The notes beneath the pieces were generated by a model. It made no database searches. It saw nothing but the letters and a program-made list of their open reading frames with translations, and was not told the DNA's origin. The translations under genes and the position numbers were made by a program. From Zeaxanthinibacter sp. PT1 (GTDB lineage Bacteria; Bacteroidota; Bacteroidia; Flavobacteriales; Flavobacteriaceae), in assembly GCF_028464225.1 (NCBI RefSeq), contig NZ_JAQPCN010000001.1, forward strand, positions 248,001 to 312,000: a stretch of DNA of 64,000 bases, given 5' to 3'. Shown piece by piece: positions 8,854 through 19,600 of the stretch. How positions within the stretch are numbered: position 1 is the first letter of the stretch; every line of letters starts with the position of its first letter.

Positions 8854-9237
8854 TTAGAAATTCCACTTTACAAAGCCGTCCTTATACACGGTATAAATAT
8901 AATCCGCCTCAAAGAGAAGGATAAAGATCAGGTAACAGACCAGGAAAATAGGAGTCCATACGATCGCTCTCCTCAGTGAGCTTTTCTCGTCCCTGAGGTG
9001 CATAAAATCCCATGCGATATAATAGGCTTTAACCAGGGTCAAGATAATAAAGATCCAGTTAAGCAACTTCATCCCAATAAAATACTTATGCGTCAGGATA
9101 TAAGGCTTGGTAATACCTAATATCACCTCCACAGCAGTCACCAGGGTTAAGAAGATGAGCACGCCCCAGATCTTCTGGGTGTTCGACTTAAACTTCAGAC
9201 GACCTCTGAAAATAGCAAGTTTGTGTTCGTGTGCCAT
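8854..9237 (-). CDS. Cytochrome c oxidase subunit IV family protein
   Basis: A 127-residue protein with three membrane helices (about 25-45, 55-75 and 92-115) and the bacterial subunit IV (COX4_pro) signature region LVKAYYIAWDFMHLRDEK, which normally stabilises the CuB-containing core. It is 42 bp downstream of the large subunit III gene and followed by a strong terminator. Neighbours supply the other accessory subunits and assembly factors; the catalytic subunits I and II are about 40 kb away at 49136-52062. Confidence 0.9.
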   Translation of the reverse strand: MAHEHKLAIFRGRLKFKSNTQKIWGVLIFLTLVTAVEVILGITKPYILTHKYFIGMKLLNWIFIILTLVKAYYIAWDFMHLRDEKSSLRRAIVWTPIFLVCYLIFILLFEADYIYTVYKDGFVKWNF

Positions 9238-9279
9238 GACAATTATTATATGTTTTATTTCCCGAAAACCGGGGAACGA

Positions 9280-10257
9280 TTATACCAAATAGAAAAATGT
9301 AAATACAAATACCCATACAAGGTCTACAAAGTGCCAGTAAAGACCAACCTTCTCTACCATCTCGTAATGTCCCCTGCGCTCATAGGTACCCAGGATCACG
9401 TTAAAGAAAATAATGATGTTGATCACTACACCGGAGAAAACGTGGAATCCGTGGAAGCCGGTGATAAAAAAGAAGAAGTCTGCAAACAACCTGCTACCAT
9501 ATTCGTTACGAACCAGGTTAGCCCCTTCTACAACGATCCGTGCATCCTTTATCTTTTCCAGCGACTCTTCCCTGGTCAGCAGTGTTTTTTCCTGCTCATC
9601 GGTCAGCAACTCTGTCCTGATAAGGATGTTGGAATTACTTTTAAAACCCTCAACAACTTCATTCAGGGAGTAAGAAGGAAGAGAACTCTCGTCCCCGTAA
9701 TACCAAACTCCGTTCTGTTCCAGGTGTTCCTGTCGAACATCGGGAATACTGGCGGCAAAATCGCCCAACGCAGCACGCTCGCCGGTATCGGCATTGACAA
9801 ATTGCAGGATACGACCACCCTTGGTCTCCAGTGCACCGTAATCTCCCTTAATAAATGTTGCCCATTCCCATGCCTGTGATCCAACGAAGATCGCTCCCCC
9901 GATAATGGTCAGGAACATATACAGTACCACCTTGGATTTCTTCATATGGTGCCCGGCATCAACGGCCAGTACCATAGTTACAGAAGACATGATCAGGATG
10001 AATGTCATAAAAGCCACGTAATACATAGGATAGTTCCCATGGAAAAATGGTACGTGGGTAAAAACCTCATCGGCTATAGGCCAGGTCTCGATAAATTTAA
10101 ATCTGGAAAAACCGTATGCCGCAAGGAAGCCCGAAAATGTCAGGGCATCGGACACGATAAAGAACCACATCATCATTTTACCGTAACTGGCACCGAGGGG
10201 CTTGTTGCCGCCTCCCCATACATTTTCTTCCGCAGCCGGAGTAACCGAAGTATCCAT
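9280..10257 (-). CDS. Cytochrome c oxidase subunit III with a large soluble insertion
   Basis: A 325-residue subunit III. N-terminal helices (about 27-50, 75-100 and 108-135) and the C-terminal FITGFHGFHVFSG and YWHFVDLVWVFVF motifs (about 264 on) are standard. Between helix three and the FITGFHG helix lies a charged, soluble segment of roughly 115 residues (about 139-255), rich in E, D and R, which ordinary bacterial subunit III lacks. Such a loop would face one side of the membrane beside the core. The gene follows a shorter subunit III gene on the same strand with a 92-bp gap containing a possible promoter. Confidence 0.92.
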   Translation of the reverse strand: MDTSVTPAAEENVWGGGNKPLGASYGKMMMWFFIVSDALTFSGFLAAYGFSRFKFIETWPIADEVFTHVPFFHGNYPMYYVAFMTFILIMSSVTMVLAVDAGHHMKKSKVVLYMFLTIIGGAIFVGSQAWEWATFIKGDYGALETKGGRILQFVNADTGERAALGDFAASIPDVRQEHLEQNGVWYYGDESSLPSYSLNEVVEGFKSNSNILIRTELLTDEQEKTLLTREESLEKIKDARIVVEGANLVRNEYGSRLFADFFFFITGFHGFHVFSGVVINIIIFFNVILGTYERRGHYEMVEKVGLYWHFVDLVWVFVFTFFYLV

Positions 10258-10281
10258 AAAGTCTTTTTAAGAATATATTGG

Positions 10282-10309
10282 CAAATTTACATTTTTTTCC
10301 AGCAAACAA
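10282..10309 (-). promoter_or_regulatory. Possible internal promoter before the long subunit III gene
   Basis: In the minus direction TAAATTTG (10282-10289) fits the Bacteroidota -7 consensus TAnnTTTG. A TTG at 10307-10309 lies 17 bp upstream, slightly closer than usual. It is 25 bp from the ATG at 10257 inside the only sizeable gap of this operon. Confidence 0.4.
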
Positions 10310-10349
10310 AAGTCCAAATCCCTAGGAAAACGAACTTTTGTCGCTTTTG

Positions 10350-10937
10350 TCAATTAAAGAAATAGAAAAATAAAATCAGGTACAGCCAAAGCAGGCCCAA
10401 AAAGTGCCAGAAGGTGATCCCTAACTCCATCCCTAATAAGTTTCCATTGGCGTATTTACCATTCACCTGGCTGTACATTACTACCCCCAGTGAAATGAGC
10501 CCTGCCACTACGTGAACGATATGCACCATGGCAATCAGGAAAATATAAGACATGGTGATACTACTGGTTGGACCGGTGAAATAATACCCCTGGGCCACCA
10601 TTTGTGAAAAGCCGACAAACTGCAGTGCAATAAACAACAGCCCCAGAGCTAAGGTAGCAATCAACCATCTGGTACTCGCACCCTTTGCTTCCCTGGCCTG
10701 GCTTCGCTTAGCGAAATGATAAGTGAAGCTACTGATCAGGATAATAACCGTACTGATAAAGAAGGCCGAGGGCAGTGTCAGGTCCTGCAGCCAATCTTCC
10801 CTGCTGCTACTAACGATGTAGGCACTCGTCCAACCGGCAAAACCCATGATAAGGCTGACCATCCCGAACCACAACATCATTTTCTTTGCACGGGCATTCT
10901 TCTCTTGTGCGGTTCCTTGTGTTAAATCCATGTCCAT
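10350..10937 (-). CDS. Haem-copper oxidase subunit III, short form
   Basis: A 195-residue, five-helix subunit III-type protein. Family marks are the N-terminal KKMMLWFGMVSLIMGFAGW, the SYIFLIAMVHIVHVVAGL helix with its histidines, and the final FWHFLGLLWLYLILFF. It overlaps the end of ctaB by 16 bp and precedes a second, longer subunit III. Short and long forms are probably both subunits of the same aa3-type oxidase, although each could serve a different oxidase. The ATG at 10937 or the one two codons later could be used. Confidence 0.9.
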   Translation of the reverse strand: MDMDLTQGTAQEKNARAKKMMLWFGMVSLIMGFAGWTSAYIVSSSREDWLQDLTLPSAFFISTVIILISSFTYHFAKRSQAREAKGASTRWLIATLALGLLFIALQFVGFSQMVAQGYYFTGPTSSITMSYIFLIAMVHIVHVVAGLISLGVVMYSQVNGKYANGNLLGMELGITFWHFLGLLWLYLILFFYFFN

Positions 10938-11833
10938 AAAAATTTATCGATGACATATACCACCTGCATCAGGGTGATGTAACTCACACTGGCGAGCATC
11001 AGCTGCCGTGCAGAAGTATTGTCTCTTTTATTGTATAATCTGAAGGCAAAAAACAACATCACCAATCCCATCAGGAAAACGATGATTCCGGCGGTCACTG
11101 ACAAATGCAATTTACCGGTGAATCCGAAAACCGGGATTATAGAAATCAGGATCATCCAGAAGGTGTAAAATATGATCTGGAAGGCTGTTCCCCTGTCCTT
11201 TTTAGCTGTTGGTAACATTTTAAATCCACCCCTTTTGTAATCATCATGAAGCATCCAACCCAGGGCCCAGAAATGTGGGAACTGCCAGAAGAACTGTATC
11301 ATGAAAAGGGTGCCGGGCTCTATACCAAATTCGTCCGTAGCCGCAACCCACCCCAGCATAAATGGGATAGCACCCGGGATTGCCCCCACGAAAACCGAAA
11401 GCGGCGTAACCGTTTTAAGAGGTGTATACACACTGGTGTAAAGAAAGATAGAGATAGCGCCGAACATGGCGGTTTTAGGATTTAAAGTGTATAAGGCCAC
11501 CAATCCCAGTACAGTCATGAACATCCCCAGGAATAATGCTGTATTTACACTCATTCTTCCAGCGGGGATCGGCCGGTTCTTGGTGCGCTTCATCAGGGCA
11601 TCAAGATCTCTTTCAATGACCTGGTTAAAAGCATTAGAGGCACCAACGAGGCAATAGCCACCAAAAGCGAGGAGCAGCAATGCCAGGCCGGATATCTCGG
11701 TTGCGGCTAGCAGGTATCCCGCAATAGAGGAGAAAACCACGCTGATCGCCAACCTGGCCTTAGTGATTTCCTTAAAGTCGGCCAATGTCATCAACCAGGT
11801 TATATTTTTTGCCGCACCGATCGCAGTCTTCAT
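10922..11833 (-). CDS. ctaB: Protoheme IX farnesyltransferase (haem O synthase)
   Basis: A 303-residue UbiA-family prenyltransferase with about eight or nine helices. The active-site loop NQVIERDLDALMKRTKNRP (about residues 68-87) and the second loop YTPLKTVTPLSVFVGAIPGA (about 135-155) match CtaB/CyoE. The enzyme adds a farnesyl group to haem B to give haem O, needed for the aa3-type oxidase encoded elsewhere in the window; no ctaA (haem A synthase) is visible here. It is first in the accessory operon and has a good promoter in front. Confidence 0.95.
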   Translation of the reverse strand: MKTAIGAAKNITWLMTLADFKEITKARLAISVVFSSIAGYLLAATEISGLALLLLAFGGYCLVGASNAFNQVIERDLDALMKRTKNRPIPAGRMSVNTALFLGMFMTVLGLVALYTLNPKTAMFGAISIFLYTSVYTPLKTVTPLSVFVGAIPGAIPFMLGWVAATDEFGIEPGTLFMIQFFWQFPHFWALGWMLHDDYKRGGFKMLPTAKKDRGTAFQIIFYTFWMILISIIPVFGFTGKLHLSVTAGIIVFLMGLVMLFFAFRLYNKRDNTSARQLMLASVSYITLMQVVYVIDKFLWTWI

Positions 11834-11851
11834 GCGTTAATTTTGAGTGTG

Positions 11852-11882
11852 CAAAGATAACACCCAATTGATTTGTTTGCAA
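11852..11882 (-). promoter_or_regulatory. Bacteroidota-type promoter for the ctaB-coxIII operon
   Basis: Reading the minus strand, TTG (11880-11882), a 20-bp spacer and TATCTTTG (11852-11859) match the -33/-7 promoter consensus. The expected start of transcription is near 11846, about a dozen bases before the ATG at 11833. Confidence 0.6.
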
Positions 11883-11967
11883 TCTTAAGCAGTTGTTTAT
11901 CGCTTCTTTATACAATGCGTTGAGGCTATACTAAGTACACTATAGTAATCAGTTGAGGAAATACCAT

Positions 11968-11994
11968 AAAAAAACCCCGGCACTGCTGCCGGGG
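11968..11994 (-). terminator. Rho-independent terminator of tonB
   Basis: A perfect 8-bp stem (CCCCGGCA with TGCCGGGG, loop of four) is followed in the minus direction by seven T. It lies 24 bp after the tonB stop and separates tonB from the ctaB promoter. Confidence 0.88.
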
Positions 11995-12017
11995 TCCTGG
12001 TATTATAAAGATAATTC

Positions 12018-12722
12018 TTATTGTAATTTAAATGTGATCGGGATACTGAAAGGAACCCTTACCGGGCGACCCCTTTGTTTTCCGGGAGTCATTTTAGGTA
12101 ATTTTTCGATGATCCTCAGCGCTTCTGCCTCCAGGTTCTTGTCCGGTCCTCGGTAACGAATGTTCCCAATACTACCGTCTGTCTGGATCGTGAACATCAC
12201 GTTTACCCTACCTTGAATTCCCATTTCCTGGGCGATTTCAGGGTAACGGAAGTTACGACGGATATGATCCTGCATTTTTTCGTTAAAACATGCTCTTTTA
12301 TCTTTTGCACCCTCACATCCCGGGAAAACAGGCACATCCTCGATCACTGCGAAGGGTACATCTATATCTTCATCCATCTCATCCACTTCTACGTCTTCCA
12401 CCTCGATAACTTCTTCTTCTTGGCTGGTTTCCGTAGACTCGATCACTGTTTCCTCTACCTCCTCTTCATCTTCAACAACCTCGATAACTTCGGGTGCAGC
12501 AGGTGGTGGTGGTGGTGGAGGTGTCTTGATCTGTTCGGTCATCGGTACTTCCTCATCAAGTTGATCTTCGACATTAAGAGATATATCGTAATTCTGAACT
12601 TCATCATACGTTTTCCACTCAAGTGCCACGTAGACCAATGCCATCACGAGCGCAAGCCCTAATACGAAGTAAAGGCTGCTATTTCTTCTCAAGTCAGCTT
12701 TTGGATTCTTTTTGGGTTCCAT
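12018..12722 (-). CDS. Energy transducer TonB
   Basis: A 234-residue TonB with one N-terminal membrane helix (about 16-35), a periplasmic stretch with a run of seven prolines near residue 70, and then an acidic E/V/D-rich linker instead of the usual Pro-Lys linker. The C-terminal TonB domain (about 145-234) includes FRYPEIAQEMGIQGRVNVMF and a final IPITFKLQ. It transmits proton-motive force to TonB-dependent outer membrane receptors. There is no exbB/exbD next to it. The CPGC-like pair (FPGCEGAKDKRACFNEKM) before the domain is common in Bacteroidota TonB proteins. A strong terminator follows, so it is probably monocistronic. Confidence 0.93.
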   Translation of the reverse strand: MEPKKNPKADLRRNSSLYFVLGLALVMALVYVALEWKTYDEVQNYDISLNVEDQLDEEVPMTEQIKTPPPPPPPAAPEVIEVVEDEEEVEETVIESTETSQEEEVIEVEDVEVDEMDEDIDVPFAVIEDVPVFPGCEGAKDKRACFNEKMQDHIRRNFRYPEIAQEMGIQGRVNVMFTIQTDGSIGNIRYRGPDKNLEAEALRIIEKLPKMTPGKQRGRPVRVPFSIPITFKLQ

Positions 12723-12774
12723 ACATTTTGGTTTAGTGTTCGCTAATTTAACTATTTTATTACTAATCCTGCAA

Positions 12775-13173
12775 TTAAATTTTCCACTTTAACTGCCGGT
12801 TTCCGGAAAAAAGAAGCTTTAAGAAAGCTGTACCGGTAAGCGCCCCGATGGCATTGGCAATTCCATCCGCCAATTCCCCACTGCGCCAGGTCGTGTAGGT
12901 ACTTTGTAATACCTCAATAATTATACCAAACAGCAGTGAGAAAAGAAAAGAAACTAGTAAGGCTTTAGAGAAACTCAATGTACCCCTGCTGCGCTCACGG
13001 AGCGCAAATCCGAGCGCGATAGCGGCCACGGAATAGAATACAAAATGAACCAGCTTGTCCATAAACGGAATGCTTATCTCATCGTCTACTGATGAAAAAG
13101 AAAAAAAGCTGAGCAGTGTTATCATCACCATCCAGCTTATAAATGCTATAGTATATTTGTAAGTGTTAAGCAC
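12775..13173 (-). CDS. VanZ-family membrane protein
   Basis: A 132-residue protein with four helices. VanZ signs are DKLVHFVFY (about 39-47), a central EVLQ near residue 88 and [12 protein letters not shown] (about 102-113). The GTG start at 13173 overlaps the gcvH stop by 8 bp, so it is translated with gcvH. VanZ proteins confer low-level teicoplanin resistance in one enterococcal case, but most chromosomal members, including this one, have no known function. The pairing with gcvH is likely positional rather than metabolic. Confidence 0.85.
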   Translation of the reverse strand: MLNTYKYTIAFISWMVMITLLSFFSFSSVDDEISIPFMDKLVHFVFYSVAAIALGFALRERSRGTLSFSKALLVSFLFSLLFGIIIEVLQSTYTTWRSGELADGIANAIGALTGTAFLKLLFSGNRQLKWKI

Positions 13174-13546
13174 CTACCAACTCCTTGTAATCATCAGCAG
13201 ACATCAAACCGTCTACTTCACTGCTATCGCTCATTTTCACTTTGATCATCCACCCTTCTCCGTAAGGATCAGAATTTACTTTCTCCGGCTCGTCCTCCAG
13301 TGATTCATTAAATTCTACGATAGTCCCGCTTAAAGGCAGGAAAAGGTCAGAAACAGTCTTCACCGCCTCAACGGTTCCAAAAACTTCCTCCTGATCCAGG
13401 GTCTCATCAAGGGTCTCCACTTCTACGTATACGATATCACCCAACTCTCCCTGGGCAAAATCAGTAATACCTACGGTGGCCACATCGCCCTCGATACGGA
13501 TCCATTCGTGGTCCTTGGTATACTTAAGTTCTGACGGTATATTCAT
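13166..13546 (-). CDS. gcvH: Glycine cleavage system H protein
   Basis: A 126-residue lipoyl-carrier protein. The lipoylated lysine is K63 in [11 protein letters not shown]; the N-terminal YTKDHEWI and the central GDIVYVEV are typical. It shuttles the aminomethyl group between the P, T and L proteins. No gcvT or gcvP is in this window, as is usual in Flavobacteriaceae. It lies immediately downstream of sprA on the same strand but has its own promoter at 13570-13600. Confidence 0.96.
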   Translation of the reverse strand: MNIPSELKYTKDHEWIRIEGDVATVGITDFAQGELGDIVYVEVETLDETLDQEEVFGTVEAVKTVSDLFLPLSGTIVEFNESLEDEPEKVNSDPYGEGWMIKVKMSDSSEVDGLMSADDYKELVGA

Positions 13547-13569
13547 TTTACTTTGTTTTGCTTAGGTGG

Positions 13570-13600
13570 CAAATGTAATTGTTTCTTCTAAAGTTTTCAA
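13570..13600 (-). promoter_or_regulatory. Bacteroidota-type promoter for gcvH-vanZ
   Basis: On the minus strand TTG (13598-13600), a 20-bp spacer and TACATTTG (13570-13577) match the -33/-7 consensus, with the ATG of gcvH at 13546 about 24 bp downstream. The spacer equals that of the ctaB promoter. Confidence 0.6.
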
Positions 13601-13670
13601 AAATGCACAAAGGAAATACGCGCTAAGATTCAGCACGTCATCATCCACCTGCAATACCTCATGTGGTTGC

Positions 13671-16600
13671 CTAGTTTCCGAAATTATAGCGGAGTGTGAA
13701 ACCGGTATTGATCGTGGTCTGCGGGAATGCAGTGGATACGGCAAATTGTGAAAAGGAATGATCGTAAAAGAACAACGCATTCAGGTTTTTACTCAGGGCG
13801 TAATCTGCAGTAAACTTCACGGATAATAAATTCTGCCCGGAGGTGATCTGGTTATTGTCTATATCCAGGCTACGGATAATTGTGATATTGTCTCTCAGAG
13901 TTACATCCGCTTTAAGGTTAAGATCCCCCTTAAGTCGTTGTTTTTCACCACCGATATTGGTGACAAATTGCACATCCTTAAACCTGTACCCCAGCCCCAC
14001 CGTGTATTCCTTTCCATTGATCTCCGTCATCAGCTGGTTATCAAAACTCAGGGAAAGCGCACGGTCTGTACGAACTTCCGCCAGCACGCTCAACGAACTT
14101 TTAGTTTCAAAATCAACGCGCATCAGAGGGTTAAACTGGTCGGTCAGGACCACGTTATTGATCAGCAACTCAGGTTGAAGATCACCGGTGTCTGCGTCAA
14201 ATTGGTTATTCTGCCGCTCCAGGTTAGTCTGGAAGGAGTTAATACTGTAGGCTGCCCTGTAGCCATGGCTTAAAGAAAAACGGGTGAATTTCTTACGGAA
14301 CCATTGGTTACGCATTAAACCGGTATACTTTATGTTCCAGTTCGGGATAGGAATATCCCTGAAGGCATCCAGGTTAACCCGGTCTACATCCTGCCCGGTA
14401 TAGGCCGCAAAGAATGCAGGTAACAATACTTCCTGGCTGGATTTTCCATACCTCAGCGGGAACCCATCTTCATCCAGTCCTTCATCCGTACCACTGCGGT
14501 CAGAAAGCAAGCGGTTTGCAATGGTGATTCGGTTTTCTTTAAAGGTCTCAAAGTTTATGGATTCTGTCTCATCACTGGTATTAAAAAAAGTACTGATCAT
14601 TACCGTAGAGATGCTGAAATTCCCGTTGGTATTCGGCGTTTGTACGATGTATTCACCGTCCTCAATGTCAAAATTCTCCCTGAGGCTTTCAGAATACTGC
14701 CGGTCTGCAGACAGGTCTATGGTGAGATCCTGCATAGGCTGGGCCGTAGCCGTAAGGTTCAGCTGGGTGTTTTTCTGGCGGATGAACTGTTCGTTATACC
14801 CATCAAAATCGGTCAGCCATCCATTTCGTGCTGCCTGGAACCTCACATCGGCCTGGCTTCCAAAAACAAAGCCCAGGCTTGGCTTGGTGGTACCGATAAA
14901 ACCTATAGATGGCAGGTAACCGGGAAGTACTTGCCCATTGTTCTCACTGTAATTTGCATTAAATCGCTTGATCATGGTGACCACGTCTATCAGGGCATTT
15001 CCGAAGCCGGAGCTCTTCTTGTTACTATCCTGCTGACCTGCTGCCGGCCTCCCCGCTTTGTCTCGCCTTGCAGGGGCTCTGCCGGACACGGCTTTACTTC
15101 CCTTCTTCTTTAAACCAATCTTATCGTAGAAGCGCTGCATACTTAATGAAGCCGTCAGGTTGTGGGTATTGGCATTCTGTACGGTGTTGACATCGTTACC
15201 GACCACTTCGCGGATAGCGTCCCCTCCGCGCTGCCATTCAAAATTACTGGTATAGGTGTATTGTGCATTGATAAAGTCGAGTATCGGTATTTTACTGAGC
15301 GGTAATTCATAGTTGAGCTGCAGCTGTTGGTTGTGCCGGTTGGGGTCCCCTACATCAAAGAACCCATCCCATAGGGTGAGGGTCGGATCAATGATGGGCT
15401 CCGGAGCATCAGGGTCCTCGAAATAATTTCTAACAATACGGTTATTGGAAGCGGTCAGGTTGAGTCTGAGCGACTTTGTCAGGCTATAGTTTACCGCATA
15501 CTGCCAGTTAAACTGGTAGTTACGCTGTTGCAACAAAGGTAGTTCCAGCCGATCCACTCCGGGCTCTAACACGTCACGGAACCTTTGCTGGTTCAGCTGC
15601 CGGTCTATATTGGATTGTAATGCAATGCTGGCCGGAAGCACGTTAAAATTAAGTTCTTTTAACCACTGCCAGTATTTACCGGTTAAGAGAGAATCCTTCT
15701 TAGCAAATGGGGCTACTTCGGCAGGCTTAAAATTATGATTGTACACAAAACCGGTGGCCACATCCTGGTCTCTCAAGCTCTCGATCTCAAAATCGCGGTG
15801 ATCGGTTTCATTATAGGAATAGTTAAAGGTAAAGTTCTCTACGTCGTAGAAATTAGCTTCTGCTTCATCTCCCCTGTTTTTCCTGACCCCTATAAAATTG
15901 ATACTGGTTCTCTTGGTATAATCCTCGGCCTGTTCCCTGATCTCATCAGCTACCTCTGCCGTAGGCGCAGCCGCGATCCTGTCCTCCAATTTCAGGTCGT
16001 CGTAAACCGGGTCAAATTCCGGGGTGATCAATTGCTCAGAAATACCGTAATTGAAAGGGATCTGAAGGTTCCATTGTGGTGGCAATAGCTGTCCCAGCTC
16101 TACATTGGTCACTACGTCATAAGCCACCGCATCTTCCCTGGACCGTTCATTCGGCATCTGGTCAATAGCCCCGAAACCCGAAGTGCTTTTACTTCCTGTA
16201 GCCGATACATTGGCAAAATCGGCTAGGTTTGCATCCATGGCAGCCACAGCTGCCCATCCCCCGTTATTATCGAGACCGGCCAGGCGTAATTCATTAAACC
16301 AAACCTCTCCCCTAGCAGGGACATTATCAATATTCTTAACTCCAACCATCATACTCCTCAGGCTACCGAGGGATGGATTACCACGTATTCCGATACGGAC
16401 ACGTCCTTCGGTTCTGGGCGCATCTTCTGCCACAGGAATCACTTCCCCGTCTACCACTTCGTAAAAATTGATTTCGGTAAGGCTCTGATTCGCTATCCCA
16501 AGGGATTTCACCTTGTTCAGGTCGGACAAGGAGACTTCGAGTTCGTTGACCGAAGGCCAAATTTCCGAGGCGGTACTGGCTCCGAATGAAGTAAATTGCA

Positions 16601-19600
16601 GCGGCAATTCCAGCTGGTAAAAGTTTTCAGAGAAATCGGTTCCAATCCTCAGGAAGCCGACCAGGGGAGTTTCCCCGTCTGCATAATCGGTATCCACGAT
16701 CTCCTCGGCATGCATGAACATTTTTATGCGTTCGTACTGCCTGATATCGATATTTACGTTTTTAAATACACCCCGTGAATCCTGGGACTCCAGGTTTTCA
16801 ACCACGAAAGAAAGCGACTGCTCGTTCTGGCGGATGATTGTATTGTTATTGTTTAATTGCTCACGCAGCACTCCAGGAGGCAATACATAAGGGATTGGGA
16901 TCCTCGAATTATTCTCCTCGATGTTGACGGTATTCACATCTACCACGGTGCCATCATCTGCCGGGTTATCTCCCCCCGTCTCAAGTGTCTTAGTATAATT
17001 CCTCCAGTCGCCACGCACCAGGTCCAGGGTAGCAAATCGCAATACTACATCACTGCTAAAACCGGTCATATACATCCTCATAAAACTGATGGAGCGGAAG
17101 TCAGATATTCCTCCTACGGCATCCGTGAAGTCGCTAAGCGGGATCTTGTATTGGATCCATCGGCGGTTCAGACGGTCCCCGTTAGGAAGATCCGGAGTGG
17201 TACCTTCCTTGATATCCGTCACGTATTTATCATCAATGGTGGTATTCGGTTTTATCTGTATACGGTATTCGTAGTAACTGTTGATGGTATTCATCGTCAG
17301 ATCCCTGTCTACATCCTCTACATCCGGAAGCGTAGTTGACCCACGGTTGGTATTGGTCACGGTTACCGGTGAGTTTCCCTGGGGGTTATTAAAATCCCTG
17401 TATCGCTCCAGGATACCCCCTTCCCTGTTCAGGTAATAGGTGTAGTTATCCAGGGCGGGATCATCGGCCGGCCCGTTGTACCCCTGGGCTGCCTCATCAA
17501 TATCGAGAAGTCCGTCATAGCCTATATCCTGCAGGCTCCTGTTGGTTTCATCGGCATCAAAAGCGTATACCAATGATTGGGTAGCGGGCACTTTACCCCA
17601 GACCGTTGGCGTAGTAAGGTCGTTACTATCTACCCCAGGTAAACCGTTTTCATACTGCTTACGACCATCGGCAAGAATATCTTCAGAGATATTCCCCAAG
17701 TTGATCACCAATTCACCCGGGCTGGTCGCTGCGCCATCCACGTAAGGATCCATTACCCAGAACTGCACAAATTCAACATTGCTCTGCTCAAAGTTGGTAC
17801 TGCTGAGAGAACGCATGATTCCCGCCCATTTCTGATCCGGGGTCTCGGCTTCAAAATTATCATTGGCGTTATACGGACCTTTAACTCCCGGGAGGTAAGC
17901 CAGGTCCAGGGTGTTCTGCACCGTCGTCTGCCCCTGGGCGATATCTACCTGTGGAAATACTTCGTCTATAAAAACTCTACGTGTCTGGTTGGTAGAAATA
18001 TCATTATCGGTGATTGATGCCGGTCTTTGGTTGGTATAAAAAATGGGATCTATCGTATACCAGGCCAACTTGGCACGTTCATACCCGGTCTCTAAACCGG
18101 TTTCGCCCTCATCCAGGAATTCCAGGGGGGTACTCGCCAGGGTCCACCCCAGGGAGGACCTGATATCGATCAGGGCCTGCGCTCCCTCAAAGTCGTCCAG
18201 GTAGGTGGTGGTCTCCCCCATAAAATCGGCATTCTTGGGAGAGTTTGGTTTCAGGAAGGCCACCTCTCCCCGGAGGGATAAATTAGAAGGCACATCGGTA
18301 TCGATGTTTGGAAGCATGTTCACCAGGCGTGTGAGAAAGGGAATTTCCGTGGAGAAGTTCCCATTAAATCCAAAAATGGTATTGTTAACCGGCTCTACCC
18401 CGAAATTAGATTTCTGCGTCAGCGGCCGCTCGTTCAGGTTCAGCATAGTAGCACCCAGGACAAAATTCTCGTTTACCTGGTGCTCTACATTCACCCCGGT
18501 AAAGCGGCGTGTCTGCTGCCCGAAGACGGCATTGTTTTCTACCGAAATATTGATCGGTGTATTTGAAGCTTCCAGGCTTGGATCCAGGATCTGCACTGTG
18601 CCCGCCTGGTAGTTAACGGTATAATCTATCCCTTCCTGTAATTGTCTTCCGCCGGCAGTGACCCGGACCGAGCCCTGGGGAACGTTAAAGGCACCGATCG
18701 GGATGCCGTTTACCCCCTCCGACTTATAGCGTCCTTTAAGACGGAAGCGATTCTTTTCAGCATCTTCCAGGGAAGCCGCCTTGGTCTGGGCGTACATATC
18801 CCGGAAGACATATTTTCTTTGGTTTTCATTATAACCCTGGTCGTCCTGCACGTCGTAGTCACCCCCTCCTAAGAGCTCAAAGAGGTATTCCCCGAAAGGC
18901 TCCACGGTGGTAAAGATGATCTGGCCACCACGGGTATCCACGGTGATCCCAGGCACAAAATCAAAAAATCCATCCCCCCTGGGCTGTACATCATTGTAGA
19001 CATTCAGCCTGTCCAGGTTAAATACGTCCAGTAGTATGCGATCTTCCAGCGGCACGGGATTATCGGGCCATCCCACATCGGGGTTCACAGGCGTGATATA
19101 GTTTCTCGGCGTAGGATCAGAATACAGTATATTCAGTTTAAAATCCTCCTGGCTCAACTGGAAAGCCCCGGTAGAATAGATATTCTTCATCATCAGATCC
19201 CAGATAGGATCGTTTACATTGGTAATATTACTTTTCAGCAATTTCACCACCAGGGTATTGTTATTGATCTGTTGTTCCGCGGCCGGGTTTACCGTGGTGG
19301 CATCTACTCCCCCATTGGCAAACTCACCTACCTGGAAAACCTGTCCATCCAGTGTATATTGAAAAGCGACCCCCAATACCTCATCATTGCTCAGTCTCTG
19401 GTTCAGGGAAATATATCCCAGCTGGGTATTTAACTGGTAATCACGGCCTTCTTCAAGCTTCCGGGCATTTTCAAGGATGGCGTAATCAAAGCCCTGGTTT
19501 ACACTATAGCCCGTATTAATGTCAAACCCGCTATCAACGGTTGCGATATCCCGGATATTCTGGTTAAGTACTCCTTCCGCAGTACCGAGCAAGGCCGGGT

